NCBI RefSeq assembly: GCF_020271745.1
Contig: NZ_CP084296.1
Span: forward strand, 372,001-436,000
Direction of reading: 5' to 3'
Length of the DNA: 64,000 nucleotides
From: Providencia alcalifaciens
Lineage (GTDB): Bacteria > Pseudomonadota > Gammaproteobacteria > Enterobacterales > Enterobacteriaceae
A program made the position numbers and the translations under genes. The first letter of the stretch is position 1. Every line of letters begins with the position of its first letter. The notes under the pieces were generated by a model, which searched no databases, was not told the origin of the DNA, and saw only the letters and a list, made by a program, of their open reading frames with translations. This document shows positions 27,448 through 38,660 of the stretch, piece by piece.

Positions 27448-27990
27448 TTATTGGTAAATAATATCAATTGTCATAGAAGCATTTGCCGCACCTGCGGTTA
27501 CTTTTTCTTCTATTTGTTTATAATATCCTCTCATTGAGATATCTATATCACTTTCTTTTTGCACTTTATCAATAATATTATTTCGCACATTTAATTTTAG
27601 TAATTGCCAATCGCTATTTTCTACTGAGTATTCAGTTTCAACACCAACGCCGATAGCACTACCTGCATCGGTATTTAGTGCCAATACATTTGGTTGGCCT
27701 GAATAACTGTTTCCTTTAGGGATCATAATAACTGGGATATCACTGGGGCACTTTAAGCTGATTGACCAACTAATTTTTTCACTCGTTATACCAACAGCGG
27801 AACCAAATCCCGTTGAACTCAAATAAATATCACCCAACTGGATATCTTCAATCGTTTTTGATGTTAACTCACAAGTCGACGGCTTCACAGATCCGGTAAT
27901 TTGGACTAACGTGTCATAACTATAGGCTGGATTAATCACTCCGACCAAGAAACCCAATAAGATGCTATAGAACACTTTATTGCTCATCAT
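27448..27990 (-). CDS. fimbrial subunit
   Basis: The 180-aa protein has a signal peptide ending near NPAYSYD, a pilin-type beta domain with an N-terminal Cys (KPSTCELTSKTI) paired to SLKCPSD, and the C-terminal ITIDIIYQ-like strand pattern (ASMTIDIIYQ) of chaperone-usher subunits. The ATG at 27990 lies directly after the stop of the preceding gene. It is the last gene of a truncated fimbrial operon. Confidence 0.8.
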   Translation of the reverse strand: MMSNKVFYSILLGFLVGVINPAYSYDTLVQITGSVKPSTCELTSKTIEDIQLGDIYLSSTGFGSAVGITSEKISWSISLKCPSDIPVIMIPKGNSYSGQPNVLALNTDAGSAIGVGVETEYSVENSDWQLLKLNVRNNIIDKVQKESDIDISMRGYYKQIEEKVTAGAANASMTIDIIYQ

Positions 27991-27991
27991 A

Positions 27992-28531
27992 TCAATTCGC
28001 CTGTATAACAAAGGTCACAGAGGCATTGGCTTTGCCTTGAGTCAATTTGCTGTTAGTTTGAACATAGCGAGCTCTTACCTTTAATGACGTGCTACCTTGG
28101 TTAACCGCTTCATCTTTCATAAAATTATAAAGAGTATTCATTTCTCGATTAACCCAGCTACCGCTGCTATTTTCGAAGCTTTGTAATTCAATAGCGGCTC
28201 CTGTTGAATAACCACTACCAGTATCTAATGCTAAATATTTCCCACTCGATTCTGACATCCCTTGAAATTGTCCATTTATCAAACTCATCGTATCAGGGCA
28301 ATCAAATTCAAGCATAAACTCTATCCACTCAGACTGACTATTCACCTCATAGCCAAAACCACTTTTACTGTTAGTTAACCAAGTCCCCAAGTCAACACTC
28401 ACATTCTGTGTTTTGATCCCACAACTTGAGTGTTTAATACTGCCTTTATAATTTACGGATACGGTTGCCAATGCATAACTGCTTAAGCTCAATAATAGAA
28501 ATACATTCATGATTCGATAACGTAATTGCAC
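27992..28531 (-). CDS. fimbrial subunit
   Basis: The ~179-aa pilin-like protein has a signal peptide (MNVFLLLSLSSYALA) and the paired cysteines HSSCGIKT and EFDCPDT, and ends in an ASVTFVIQAN strand. I favour GTG 28531 as the start: AAGGGG lies seven bases upstream and the N-terminus becomes a normal signal peptide. A start overlapping the upstream gene (ATG 28552 or 28558) has no better signal. It is similar in build to the next gene downstream. Confidence 0.75.
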   Translation of the reverse strand: MQLRYRIMNVFLLLSLSSYALATVSVNYKGSIKHSSCGIKTQNVSVDLGTWLTNSKSGFGYEVNSQSEWIEFMLEFDCPDTMSLINGQFQGMSESSGKYLALDTGSGYSTGAAIELQSFENSSGSWVNREMNTLYNFMKDEAVNQGSTSLKVRARYVQTNSKLTQGKANASVTFVIQAN

Positions 28532-28544
28532 AATATTATCCCCT

Positions 28545-29606
28545 TTAGTCATAACCAAAAGTGATGGTCAATGCAGCATTTCCAGAGCTGGGTTTACTGA
28601 TAGATCCAGTTTTTACATATTTAAAAATAAACGGTAGGTTATAAATTTTTTGTGCCGACTCAGAACGAAATAGGAACCGATGATAACTCCCCACTTGCTT
28701 ATCATCACCACCAACGTGTAATGGTACTGAGTCATTATTATAAAAAACTTGTACTCCATATCCAGGAGAGTTAGCCGTATCTGTTAATTGAATAACATTA
28801 CTACCAATATTAGATGCCCTCCCATGTTCACCTATAGTTGCATAAACTCGGATCCCTGGATGGCAACTCATTGTGATATCTTCTTGTGCAAAACCAAAGT
28901 TATCCCCGATTCCAAGTTTGCTAACTTCCGCAAGATTATGATCACCTAAATCCACATTTAATGTTTTGGTATCAATATTACATGTCGAAACTGTCGAGGT
29001 CACAGTCGTAAAGCCATTGCTCACATAACCGCTATAGTAATAATCGCTATTATCTTTTTTATAGCAGGTAATAAAAGCTCTAGCATCACGAGTAATTCTA
29101 TTTTTACCTGATGGCGGCAAGCCATCAACACGCACTCTAGCATAAGCAATTTCGATCATGAGATCTGTATTTGGTTTTTCAACAGCATAATAGTAATCAT
29201 AGTATTGAGATTTAATTGTGCGCCATTCCGTAGTACCAACTTCTCTAAATCCCCAAGCATAACCAATTCCACTCGTAGTACCGTTATAGACAGTAAATGC
29301 TGTCCCCTCGTAATTAACGGTTAAACCAGTGTCCCTATTTGCTGCATCGTACATTCTAAAATAGGCGAAATTTTCTGTTTCTTTCGGGTTACTTAAATTA
29401 CTTTCGCAAGCAGGCCCTGTAAAAACTTGCCAACCATCACCAATTAATTCACCAGATTGCTTTTCAGCTTCTACATTATCAAATGATAAATTACTATCAG
29501 GTATTGCGAAATCAGAATATATATCTGATTGCTCCGCACCATAAACATTCCATGAAACTGGAATAAGGAAAGTAAAAGTAAATAATATTTTTAATAATAG
29601 CTTCAT
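28545..29606 (-). CDS. fimbrial protein, possible two-domain adhesin
   Basis: The 353-aa product has a signal peptide (ending WNVYGAEQ) and a ~200-residue N-terminal region rich in Tyr and Ser. A C-terminal pilin domain starts near STVSTCNIDTKTLNVDLGDH and ends ALTITFGYD. The two-domain layout (lectin-like head plus pilin domain with a donor-strand groove) is that of a tip adhesin. The receptor is unknown. It follows the usher gene with a 10-bp gap. Confidence 0.75.
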   Translation of the reverse strand: MKLLLKILFTFTFLIPVSWNVYGAEQSDIYSDFAIPDSNLSFDNVEAEKQSGELIGDGWQVFTGPACESNLSNPKETENFAYFRMYDAANRDTGLTVNYEGTAFTVYNGTTSGIGYAWGFREVGTTEWRTIKSQYYDYYYAVEKPNTDLMIEIAYARVRVDGLPPSGKNRITRDARAFITCYKKDNSDYYYSGYVSNGFTTVTSTVSTCNIDTKTLNVDLGDHNLAEVSKLGIGDNFGFAQEDITMSCHPGIRVYATIGEHGRASNIGSNVIQLTDTANSPGYGVQVFYNNDSVPLHVGGDDKQVGSYHRFLFRSESAQKIYNLPFIFKYVKTGSISKPSSGNAALTITFGYD

Positions 29607-29615
29607 TTTATTTCC

Positions 29616-30360
29616 TTATTCGCATGTTGCTTGCAACACGGCTACTGGCATTCGCTGCTGTTGTTCTGTTAATTGATAGTGTGCGGTACATTGCTCATCT
29701 GGATTTTTGCCCCATTTAATATGTACTTCACCTTTTTCAGGCATTCCACTTAAATAAATATCACCATTGTCGCCAACAATACCATTGCTAGAAATTTCAT
29801 GATTAGCAGAAATTAAATTTCCCATTGAGCCAAAAGGAATGGCTTTTGATTGATGAGTTAATGTGAGTAAAAGGCGATATCCGGTATAGGTTTTAAATTC
29901 AGCGACCATTGCCGCCCCTTTTGTAGGCACTAAAGTCGCTGAGCTGGTTTGCAAATCAACATTATCAGGGAGTGATGTGGTATCTAATGTCACTTCATTT
30001 TGCGCATAAGCGTTAAGATAAGGCACAATCGCATAGCCTCTACCATCAGTACTGATCCCTGTTTTATTGCGTATTTTAACGCCTGGTGCGCCCGGTGCTT
30101 TAACTATCGCAAAGGAGTCATAAATAGGTTGTGATAAAGTAATACCATCTGAATGCACTACCACTGAGCCATTTAGTCCATAATTAGCTCGCTGCGAAAA
30201 CTGGTCATAACTGTAGCCTGCATTCGCAATGCCATAGCCATTCTTGTAGGATAATGATGCATTACCTTGGGCTTTTTGATTATGATTACCGTACGACTGC
30301 TGAATAGAGTAATTGAGATTATTATCGTCTAACAGAGTCCCACTCAAACCCGTCATAAAG
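29616..30360 (-). pseudogene. fimbrial usher, C-terminal fragment cut by an IS
   Basis: About 247 residues match the end of a FimD/PapC-type outer-membrane usher: late barrel strands (GNASLSYKNGYG), the VVVHSDGITLSQP stretch, the plug-distal GYAIVPYLNAYAQN motif and the two C-terminal domains ending in a Cys pair (EQCTAHYQL, LQATCE). The first ~600 residues are missing because the IS6-family element at 30361-31182 abuts it. The operon can no longer assemble fimbriae unless another usher substitutes. Confidence 0.88.
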
Positions 30361-31182
30361 GGCACTGTTGCAAAGTTTAAGTAGCCGGTATGCTAAATTA
30401 ACTATTTCATTACTGAGGTCCGTTTGGTGAATGCATTTAAAGGTCGTCATTTCACTGGTATTATCATTCTTTGGGCTGTACGTTGGTACTGCAAATACGG
30501 TATCAGTTACCGAGAACTTCAGGAAATGTTGGCTGAGCGCGGTGTAAATGTAGATCACACGACAATCTATCGCTGGGTTCAACGTTATGCACCAGAAATA
30601 GAAAAGCGGTTACGTTGGTATTGGTGTAATCCCTCCGACCTCAACAATTGGCATTTAGACGAAACTTATATCAAAGTGAATGGGAAATGGACGTACCTTT
30701 ACCGAGCTGTCGATAGTCGAGGGTACACCATTGAATTTTATCTCTCGCCTCGTCGTAATACCAAGGCAGCTTATCGATTTTTAAGAAAAATATTCAATCG
30801 CGTTAAAAAATGGCAAATCCCCAGGGTTATCAATACAGATAAAGCCGCACCTTATGGCCGAGCGCTTAACCTTCTCAAAGAAGAAGGAAAATGCCCTACA
30901 CATGTAGAACATCGACAAATCAAATTTCACAATAATGTCATTGAATGTGATCATGGAAAATTGAAGCGCGTGATAAATCCCACCTTAGGGTTTAAATCAA
31001 TTAAAACAGCACATGCGACCATTAAAGGAATTGAGGTGATGCGTGCGCTTCGCAAAGGTCAAGCAGAACATTTTTACTATGGCCAACCGTTAGGAGAAGT
31101 GCGCCTCGTGAATAGAGTATTCGGACTTTAATCCACTTTGAGCGGAAAAGCTCAGCTTCACGATTCTATTTGCAACAGTGCC
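30361..31182 (+). mobile_element. IS6-family insertion sequence, IS26-like
   Basis: The 822-bp element has perfect 14-bp terminal inverted repeats GGCACTGTTGCAAA / TTTGCAACAGTGCC identical to those of IS26. Its interior is diverged and AT-rich, so it is not IS26 itself. The flanking 8-mers differ (TCATAAAG and ATACCATG), so no target duplication remains; adjacent DNA has been lost or exchanged. It marks the left junction of the resistance region. Confidence 0.9.
30427..31131 (+). CDS. IS6-family DDE transposase
   Basis: The 234-aa transposase starts MNAFKGRHFTG from GTG 30427. It has the N-terminal HTH (YGISYRELQEMLAERGVNVD) and DDE residues in HLDETYIKVNG, INTDKAAPYG and ECDHGKLKR. It is clearly homologous to IS26 TnpA but with many substitutions, and it looks intact. 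Confidence 0.9.
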   Translation: MNAFKGRHFTGIIILWAVRWYCKYGISYRELQEMLAERGVNVDHTTIYRWVQRYAPEIEKRLRWYWCNPSDLNNWHLDETYIKVNGKWTYLYRAVDSRGYTIEFYLSPRRNTKAAYRFLRKIFNRVKKWQIPRVINTDKAAPYGRALNLLKEEGKCPTHVEHRQIKFHNNVIECDHGKLKRVINPTLGFKSIKTAHATIKGIEVMRALRKGQAEHFYYGQPLGEVRLVNRVFGL

Positions 31183-31410
31183 ATACCATGCGGGATCCGC
31201 ACTATTTTCGGTGATAGCAAAAAATAAAAAAGTATAAATAATAAACAAAATTATAAGAGAAGGAGAACATGATAAGCGCAGGCCGAGCAATTTAAAGAAG
31301 TGTGATATACAACATAAAACAGCAGCATGACCTTTCTATATTTCGTTGCTTATCGAAGTGTTAATTTTCGGGTGGATTACTCTGTTTGTTGATTAATAAC
31401 GGAGAAAAAT

Positions 31411-32110
<700 letters not shown>

Positions 32111-32117
32111 ACTTGCG

Positions 32118-33414
<1,297 letters not shown>

Positions 33415-33429
33415 CTAATTTTTGTTGAC

Positions 33430-33478
33430 ACTCTATCATTGATAGAGTTATTTTACCACTCCCTATCAGTGATAGAGA
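33430..33478. promoter_or_regulatory. tet operators O1 and O2
   Basis: Two palindromes, CTCTATCATTGATAGAG (33431-33447) and CCCTATCAGTGATAGAG (33461-33477), lie between tetR and tetA(B) at 30-bp spacing. They are the known TetR operators, overlapping the divergent promoters. Confidence 0.97.
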
Positions 33479-33486
33479 AAAGTGAA

Positions 33487-34692
33487 ATGAATAGTTCGAC
33501 AAAGATCGCATTGGTAATTACGTTACTCGATGCCATGGGGATTGGCCTTATCATGCCAGTCTTGCCAACGTTATTACGTGAATTTATTGCTTCGGAAGAT
33601 ATCGCTAACCACTTTGGCGTATTGCTTGCACTTTATGCGTTAATGCAGGTTATCTTTGCTCCTTGGCTTGGAAAAATGTCTGACCGATTTGGTCGGCGCC
33701 CAGTGCTGTTGTTGTCATTAATAGGCGCATCGCTGGATTACTTATTGCTGGCTTTTTCAAGTGCGCTTTGGATGCTGTATTTAGGCCGTTTGCTTTCAGG
33801 GATCACAGGAGCTACTGGGGCTGTCGCGGCATCGGTCATTGCCGATACCACCTCAGCTTCTCAACGCGTGAAGTGGTTCGGTTGGTTAGGGGCAAGTTTT
33901 GGGCTTGGTTTAATAGCGGGGCCTATTATTGGTGGTTTTGCAGGAGAGATTTCACCGCATAGTCCCTTTTTTATCGCTGCGTTGCTAAATATTGTCACTT
34001 TCCTTGTGGTTATGTTTTGGTTCCGTGAAACCAAAAATACACGTGATAATACAGATACCGAAGTAGGGGTTGAGACGCAATCGAATTCGGTATACATCAC
34101 TTTATTTAAAACGATGCCCATTTTGTTGATTATTTATTTTTCAGCGCAATTGATAGGCCAAATTCCCGCAACGGTGTGGGTGCTATTTACCGAAAATCGT
34201 TTTGGATGGAATAGCATGATGGTTGGCTTTTCATTAGCGGGTCTTGGTCTTTTACACTCAGTATTCCAAGCCTTTGTGGCAGGAAGAATAGCCACTAAAT
34301 GGGGCGAAAAAACGGCAGTACTGCTCGGATTTATTGCAGATAGTAGTGCATTTGCCTTTTTAGCGTTTATATCTGAAGGTTGGTTAGTTTTCCCTGTTTT
34401 AATTTTATTGGCTGGTGGTGGGATCGCTTTACCTGCATTACAGGGAGTGATGTCTATCCAAACAAAGAGTCATCAGCAAGGTGCTTTACAGGGATTATTG
34501 GTGAGCCTTACCAATGCAACCGGTGTTATTGGCCCATTACTGTTTGCTGTTATTTATAATCATTCACTACCAATTTGGGATGGCTGGATTTGGATTATTG
34601 GTTTAGCGTTTTACTGTATTATTATCCTGCTATCGATGACCTTCATGTTAACCCCTCAAGCTCAGGGGAGTAAACAGGAGACAAGTGCTTAG
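33487..34692 (+). CDS. tet(B): tetracycline efflux MFS transporter, class B
   Basis: The 401-aa, 12-helix proton antiporter exports tetracycline-Mg, including minocycline for class B. The MFS motif A GKMSDRFGRRPV is in the loop after helix 2. The start MNSSTKIALVITLLDAMGIG is the standard one, 9 bp past operator O2; an upstream in-frame start would span the operators. It is full length. Confidence 0.98.
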   Translation: MNSSTKIALVITLLDAMGIGLIMPVLPTLLREFIASEDIANHFGVLLALYALMQVIFAPWLGKMSDRFGRRPVLLLSLIGASLDYLLLAFSSALWMLYLGRLLSGITGATGAVAASVIADTTSASQRVKWFGWLGASFGLGLIAGPIIGGFAGEISPHSPFFIAALLNIVTFLVVMFWFRETKNTRDNTDTEVGVETQSNSVYITLFKTMPILLIIYFSAQLIGQIPATVWVLFTENRFGWNSMMVGFSLAGLGLLHSVFQAFVAGRIATKWGEKTAVLLGFIADSSAFAFLAFISEGWLVFPVLILLAGGGIALPALQGVMSIQTKSHQQGALQGLLVSLTNATGVIGPLLFAVIYNHSLPIWDGWIWIIGLAFYCIIILLSMTFMLTPQAQGSKQETSA

Positions 34693-34734
34693 TTATTTCG
34701 TCACCAAATGATGTTATTCCGCGAAATATAATGA

Positions 34735-34764
34735 CCCTCTTGATAACCCAAGAGGGCATTTTTT
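34735..34764. terminator. terminator between tetA(B) and tetC
   Basis: A CCCTCTT / AAGAGGG stem with an 8-nt loop is followed by CATTTTTT. It lies between two convergent genes. Confidence 0.8.
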
Positions 34765-34804
34765 ACGATAAAGAAGATTTAGCTTCAAATAAAACCTATC
34801 TATT

Positions 34805-35398
34805 TTATTTATCTTTCAAGCTCAATAAAAAGCCGCGGTAAATAGCAATAAATTGGCCTTTTTTATCGGCAAGCTCTTTTAGGTTTTTCGCATGTATTGC
34901 GATATGCATAAACCAGCCATTGAGTAAGTTTTTAAGCACATCATCATCATAAGCTTTAAGTTGGTTCTCTTGGATCAATTTGCTGACAATGGCGTTTACC
35001 TTACCAGTAATGTATTCAAGGCTAATTTTTTCAAGTTCATTCCAACCAATGATAGGCATCACTTCTTGGATAGGGATAAGGTTTTTATTATTATCAATAA
35101 TATAATCAAGATAATGTTCAAATATACTTTCTAAGGCAGACCAACCATTTGTTAAATCAGTTTTTGTTGTGATGTAGGCATCAATCATAATTAATTGCTG
35201 CTTATAACAGGCACTGAGTAATTGTTTTTTATTTTTAAAGTGATGATAAAAGGCACCTTTGGTCACCAACGCTTTTCCCGAGATCTCATCTATTGAAACA
35301 GCTTGATAGCCTTTTTCAACAAACAATATTCGTGCTGAGTTAACCAGTGATTGATAGGTACTCTTAAAATTTTCTTGTTGATGATTTTTATTTTCCAT
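34805..35398 (-). CDS. tetC: TetC, TetR-family repressor of tetC-tetD
   Basis: The 197-aa TetR/AcrR-family regulator has an HTH in VSIDEISGKALVTKGAFYHH. It is the Tn10 TetC protein, divergent from tetD. The ATG at 35398 was preferred over an upstream start that would include the operator palindrome. Its inducer is not tetracycline as far as is known. Confidence 0.92.
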   Translation of the reverse strand: MENKNHQQENFKSTYQSLVNSARILFVEKGYQAVSIDEISGKALVTKGAFYHHFKNKKQLLSACYKQQLIMIDAYITTKTDLTNGWSALESIFEHYLDYIIDNNKNLIPIQEVMPIIGWNELEKISLEYITGKVNAIVSKLIQENQLKAYDDDVLKNLLNGWFMHIAIHAKNLKELADKKGQFIAIYRGFLLSLKDK

Positions 35399-35412
35399 GA
35401 TAGATTTAAAAT

Positions 35413-35431
35413 AACATACCGTCAGTATGTT
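35413..35431. promoter_or_regulatory. probable TetC operator
   Basis: AACATAC-CGTCA-GTATGTT is a perfect 7-5-7 inverted repeat in the 87-bp tetC-tetD intergenic region. Confidence 0.7.
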
Positions 35432-35485
35432 TATGGTATCATGATGATGTGGTCGTGACAATCTTAAGAACATTTAGGTTATTTT

Positions 35486-35902
35486 ATGTATATTGAACAG
35501 CATTCTCGCTATCAAAATAAAGCTAATAACATCCAATTAAGATATGATGATAAGCAGTTTCATACAACGGTTATCAAAGATGTTCTATTATGGATTGAAC
35601 ATAATTTAGATCAGTCTTTACTGCTTGATGATGTGGCGAATAAAGCGGGTTATACCAAGTGGTATTTTCAGCGGCTGTTCAAAAAAGTAACAGGGGTCAC
35701 ACTGGCTAGCTATATTCGTGCTCGTCGTTTGACGAAAGCGGCTGTTGAGTTGAGGTTGACGAAAAAAACTATCCTTGAGATCGCATTAAAATATCAATTT
35801 GATTCCCAACAATCTTTTACACGTCGATTTAAGTACATTTTTAAGGTTACACCAAGTTATTATCGGCGTAATAAATTATGGGAATTGGAGGCAATGCACT
35901 GA
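35486..35902 (+). CDS. tetD: TetD, AraC/SoxS-type activator
   Basis: The 138-aa protein has two AraC-type HTHs (LDDVANKAGYTKWYFQRLFK and ILEIALKYQFDSQQSFTRRF), as in SoxS/MarA/Rob. Tn10 TetD can activate the mar/sox regulon. Its stop codon TGA lies within the first bases of the IS10-right terminal repeat, so the IS end supplies the stop. Confidence 0.93.
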   Translation: MYIEQHSRYQNKANNIQLRYDDKQFHTTVIKDVLLWIEHNLDQSLLLDDVANKAGYTKWYFQRLFKKVTGVTLASYIRARRLTKAAVELRLTKKTILEIALKYQFDSQQSFTRRFKYIFKVTPSYYRRNKLWELEAMH

Positions 35903-37227
35903 GAGATCCCCTCATAATTTCCCCAAAGCGTAACCATGTGTGAATAAATTTTGAGCTAGTAGGGTTGCAGCCACGAGTAAGTCTTCCCTTGTTATTGTGT
36001 AGCCAGAATGCCGCAAAACTTCCATGCCTAAGCGAACTGTTGAGAGTACGTTTCGATTTCTGACTGTGTTAGCCTGGAAGTGCTTGTCCCAACCTTGTTT
36101 CTGAGCATGAACGCCCGCAAGCCAACATGTTAGTTGAAGCATCAGGGCGATTAGCAGCATGATATCAAAACGCTCTGAGCTGCTCGTTCGGCTATGGCGT
36201 AGGCCTAGTCCGTAGGCAGGACTTTTCAAGTCTCGGAAGGTTTCTTCAATCTGCATTCGCTTCGAATAGATATTAACAAGTTGTTTGGGTGTTCGAATTT
36301 CAACAGGTAAGTTAGTTGCTAGAACCCATGGCTCCTTTGCCGACGCTGAGTAGATTTTAGGTGACGGGTGGTGACAATGAGTCCGTGTCGAGCGCTGATT
36401 TTTTCGGCCTTTAGAGCGAGATTTATACAATAGAATTTGGCATGAGATTGGATTGCTTTTAGTCAGCCTCTTATAGCCTAAAGTCTTTGAGTGACTAGAT
36501 GACATATCATGTAAGTTGCTGATAGGTTTCCAGTTTTCCGCTCCTAGGTCTGCATATTGTACTTTTCCTCTTACTCGACTTAACCAGTACCAACCCAGCT
36601 TCTCAACGGATTTATACCATGGCACTTTAAAGCCAGCATCACTGACAATGAGCGGTGTGGTGTTACTCGGTAGAATGCTCGCAAGGTCGGCTAGAAATTG
36701 GTCATGAGCTTTCTTTGAACATTGCTCTGAAAGCGGGAACGCTTTCTCATAAAGAGTAACAGAACGACCGTGTAGTGCGACTGAAGCTCGCAATACCATA
36801 AGTCGTTTTTGCTCACGAATATCAGACCAGTCAACAAGTACAATGGGCATCGTATTGCCCGAACAGATAAAGCTAGCATGCCAACGGTATACAGCGAGTC
36901 GCTCTTTGTGGAGGTGACGATTACCTAACAATCGGTCGATTCGTTTGATGTTATGTTTTGTTCTCGCTTTGGTTGGCAGGTTACGGCCAAGTTCGGTAAG
37001 AGTGAGAGTTTTACAGTCAAGTAATGCGTGGCAAGCCAACGTTAAGCTGTTGAGTCGTTTTAAGTGTAATTCGGGGCAGAATTGGTAAAGAGAGTCGTGT
37101 AAAATATCGAGTTCGCACATCTTGTTGTCTGATTATTGATTTTTCGCGAAACCATTTGATCATATGACAAGATGTGTATCCACCTTAACTTAATGATTTT
37201 TACCAAAATCATTAGGGGATTCATCAG
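35899..37227 (-). mobile_element. IS10-right
   Basis: The element is 1329 bp, exactly the IS10 length. Its outer and inner ends are CTGAGAGATCCCCTCATAAT (35899) and the inverted CTGATGAATCCCCTAATGAT (ending 37227). It inserted in IS6100; the target on the right begins CGCTTTGTC. Confidence 0.97.
35912..37120 (-). CDS. IS10 transposase
   Basis: The 402-aa IS4-family transposase begins MCELDILHDSLYQFCPELHL and contains the YREK-type signature (YSKRMQIEETFRDLKS) with its catalytic Glu. It is full length and apparently functional, so this copy could still mobilise. Confidence 0.96.
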   Translation of the reverse strand: MCELDILHDSLYQFCPELHLKRLNSLTLACHALLDCKTLTLTELGRNLPTKARTKHNIKRIDRLLGNRHLHKERLAVYRWHASFICSGNTMPIVLVDWSDIREQKRLMVLRASVALHGRSVTLYEKAFPLSEQCSKKAHDQFLADLASILPSNTTPLIVSDAGFKVPWYKSVEKLGWYWLSRVRGKVQYADLGAENWKPISNLHDMSSSHSKTLGYKRLTKSNPISCQILLYKSRSKGRKNQRSTRTHCHHPSPKIYSASAKEPWVLATNLPVEIRTPKQLVNIYSKRMQIEETFRDLKSPAYGLGLRHSRTSSSERFDIMLLIALMLQLTCWLAGVHAQKQGWDKHFQANTVRNRNVLSTVRLGMEVLRHSGYTITREDLLVAATLLAQNLFTHGYALGKL

Positions 37228-37571
37228 CGCTTTGTCGGTATTGAGCGTGGCAGGCTTTTCCCAGTGCTTCAGGCCTCGCAGGGCCTTGCCCAGGAACCGC
37301 TTCGCTGCCTTGGCGCTGCGGGTCGGCGACAGGTAGAAATCGATCGTGTCGCCCCGCTTGTCGACTGCCCGGTACAGGTAGGTCCACTTGCCCCGCACCT
37401 TGACGTAGGTTTCATCCAGGCGCCAGCTCGGATCAAAGCCACGCCGCCAGAACCAGCGCAGCCGCTTCTCCATCTCCGGGGCGTAGCACTGGACCCAGCG
37501 ATAGATCGTCGTATGGTCGACCGAAATGCCGCGTTCCGCCAGCATTTCCTCAAGGTCGCGATAGCTGATCG
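37228..37571 (-). pseudogene. IS6100 transposase fragment
   Basis: Minus-strand translation reads ISYRDLEEMLAERGISVDHT to HWEKPATLNTDKA, matching about residues 27-140 of the IS6100 transposase. The 5' end is cut by IS26 at 37572 and the 3' end by Tn10 at 37227. Only the middle 344 bp remain. Confidence 0.92.
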
Positions 37572-38391
37572 GGCACTGTTGCAAATAGTCGGTGGTGATA
37601 AACTTATCATCCCCTTTTGCTGATGGAGCTGCACATGAACCCATTCAAAGGCCGGCATTTTCAGCGTGACATCATTCTGTGGGCCGTACGCTGGTACTGC
37701 AAATACGGCATCAGTTACCGTGAGCTGCAGGAGATGCTGGCTGAACGCGGAGTGAATGTCGATCACTCCACGATTTACCGCTGGGTTCAGCGTTATGCGC
37801 CTGAAATGGAAAAACGGCTGCGCTGGTACTGGCGTAACCCTTCCGATCTTTGCCCGTGGCACATGGATGAAACCTACGTGAAGGTCAATGGCCGCTGGGC
37901 GTATCTGTACCGGGCCGTCGACAGCCGGGGCCGCACTGTCGATTTTTATCTCTCCTCCCGTCGTAACAGCAAAGCTGCATACCGGTTTCTGGGTAAAATC
38001 CTCAACAACGTGAAGAAGTGGCAGATCCCGCGATTCATCAACACGGATAAAGCGCCCGCCTATGGTCGCGCGCTTGCTCTGCTCAAACGCGAAGGCCGGT
38101 GCCCGTCTGACGTTGAACACCGACAGATTAAGTACCGGAACAACGTGATTGAATGCGATCATGGCAAACTGAAACGGATAATCGGCGCCACGCTGGGATT
38201 TAAATCCATGAAGACGGCTTACGCCACCATCAAAGGTATTGAGGTGATGCGTGCACTACGCAAAGGCCAGGCCTCAGCATTTTATTATGGTGATCCCCTG
38301 GGCGAAATGCGCCTGGTAAGCAGAGTTTTTGAAATGTAAGGCCTTTGAATAAGACAAAAGGCTGCCTCATCGCTAACTTTGCAACAGTGCC
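37572..38391 (+). mobile_element. IS26 (copy 1)
   Basis: The element is exactly 820 bp, with terminal repeats GGCACTGTTGCAAA / TTTGCAACAGTGCC. Flanking 8-mers (GCTGATCG, ATGTGTAC) differ, so no target duplication remains. It is inverted relative to the second IS26 at 43105, and the two bracket the sul1 to aac(6')-Ib-cr segment. Confidence 0.98.
37635..38339 (+). CDS. IS26 transposase
   Basis: The 234-aa IS6-family transposase starts MNPFKGRHFQRDIILWAVRW and carries DDE residues in HMDETYVKVNG, INTDKAPAYG and ECDHGKLKR. It is complete and identical in translation to the second copy. Confidence 0.98.
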   Translation: MNPFKGRHFQRDIILWAVRWYCKYGISYRELQEMLAERGVNVDHSTIYRWVQRYAPEMEKRLRWYWRNPSDLCPWHMDETYVKVNGRWAYLYRAVDSRGRTVDFYLSSRRNSKAAYRFLGKILNNVKKWQIPRFINTDKAPAYGRALALLKREGRCPSDVEHRQIKYRNNVIECDHGKLKRIIGATLGFKSMKTAYATIKGIEVMRALRKGQASAFYYGDPLGEMRLVSRVFEM

Positions 38392-38445
38392 ATGTGTACT
38401 ACGCAGTTTTAGCTGTGGCTTTCACAGGAGCACGCTTACTTACGG

Positions 38446-38483
38446 CTTAGCGTGCTTTATTTTCCGTTTTCTGAGGCGATCCC
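38446..38483. repeat. terminal inverted repeat of a Tn21-subgroup transposon
   Basis: Read on the minus strand, the 38 bp begin GGGATCGCCTCAGAAAACGG and end GCACGCTAAG, the terminal IR type of Tn21-like transposons. The outer end faces the orf5 fragment. It is not the partner of the Tn21 IR at 50815-50852, because both point the same way. The interior of this transposon was removed by IS26. Confidence 0.8.
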
Positions 38484-38660
38484 TAGGAGCTCGGATCTCA
38501 GGACGAAGGTCTCCGCGAATGTCCGGTCGATCCGCGCGACGTCCCAGGCGGGCGTTCCCTTGGCGGACATCCACGCCGCAGCGTCGTGCATCAGCCGCAC
38601 AACCTCGTCGATATCACCCGAGCAGGCGACCCGAACGTTCGGAGGCTCCTCGCTGTCCAT
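38484..38660 (-). pseudogene. orf5 of the integron 3'-conserved segment, truncated
   Basis: The frame starts MDSEEPPNVRVACSGDIDEV and continues for 59 residues, matching the GNAT-like orf5 that follows sul1 in class 1 integrons. It is cut by the Tn21-like terminal repeat at 38483. Confidence 0.85.

Noticed and set aside
31090..31290. Minus-strand frame across the IS6-family element edge
   Set aside because: It spans the IS end and shares no homology; a chance frame.
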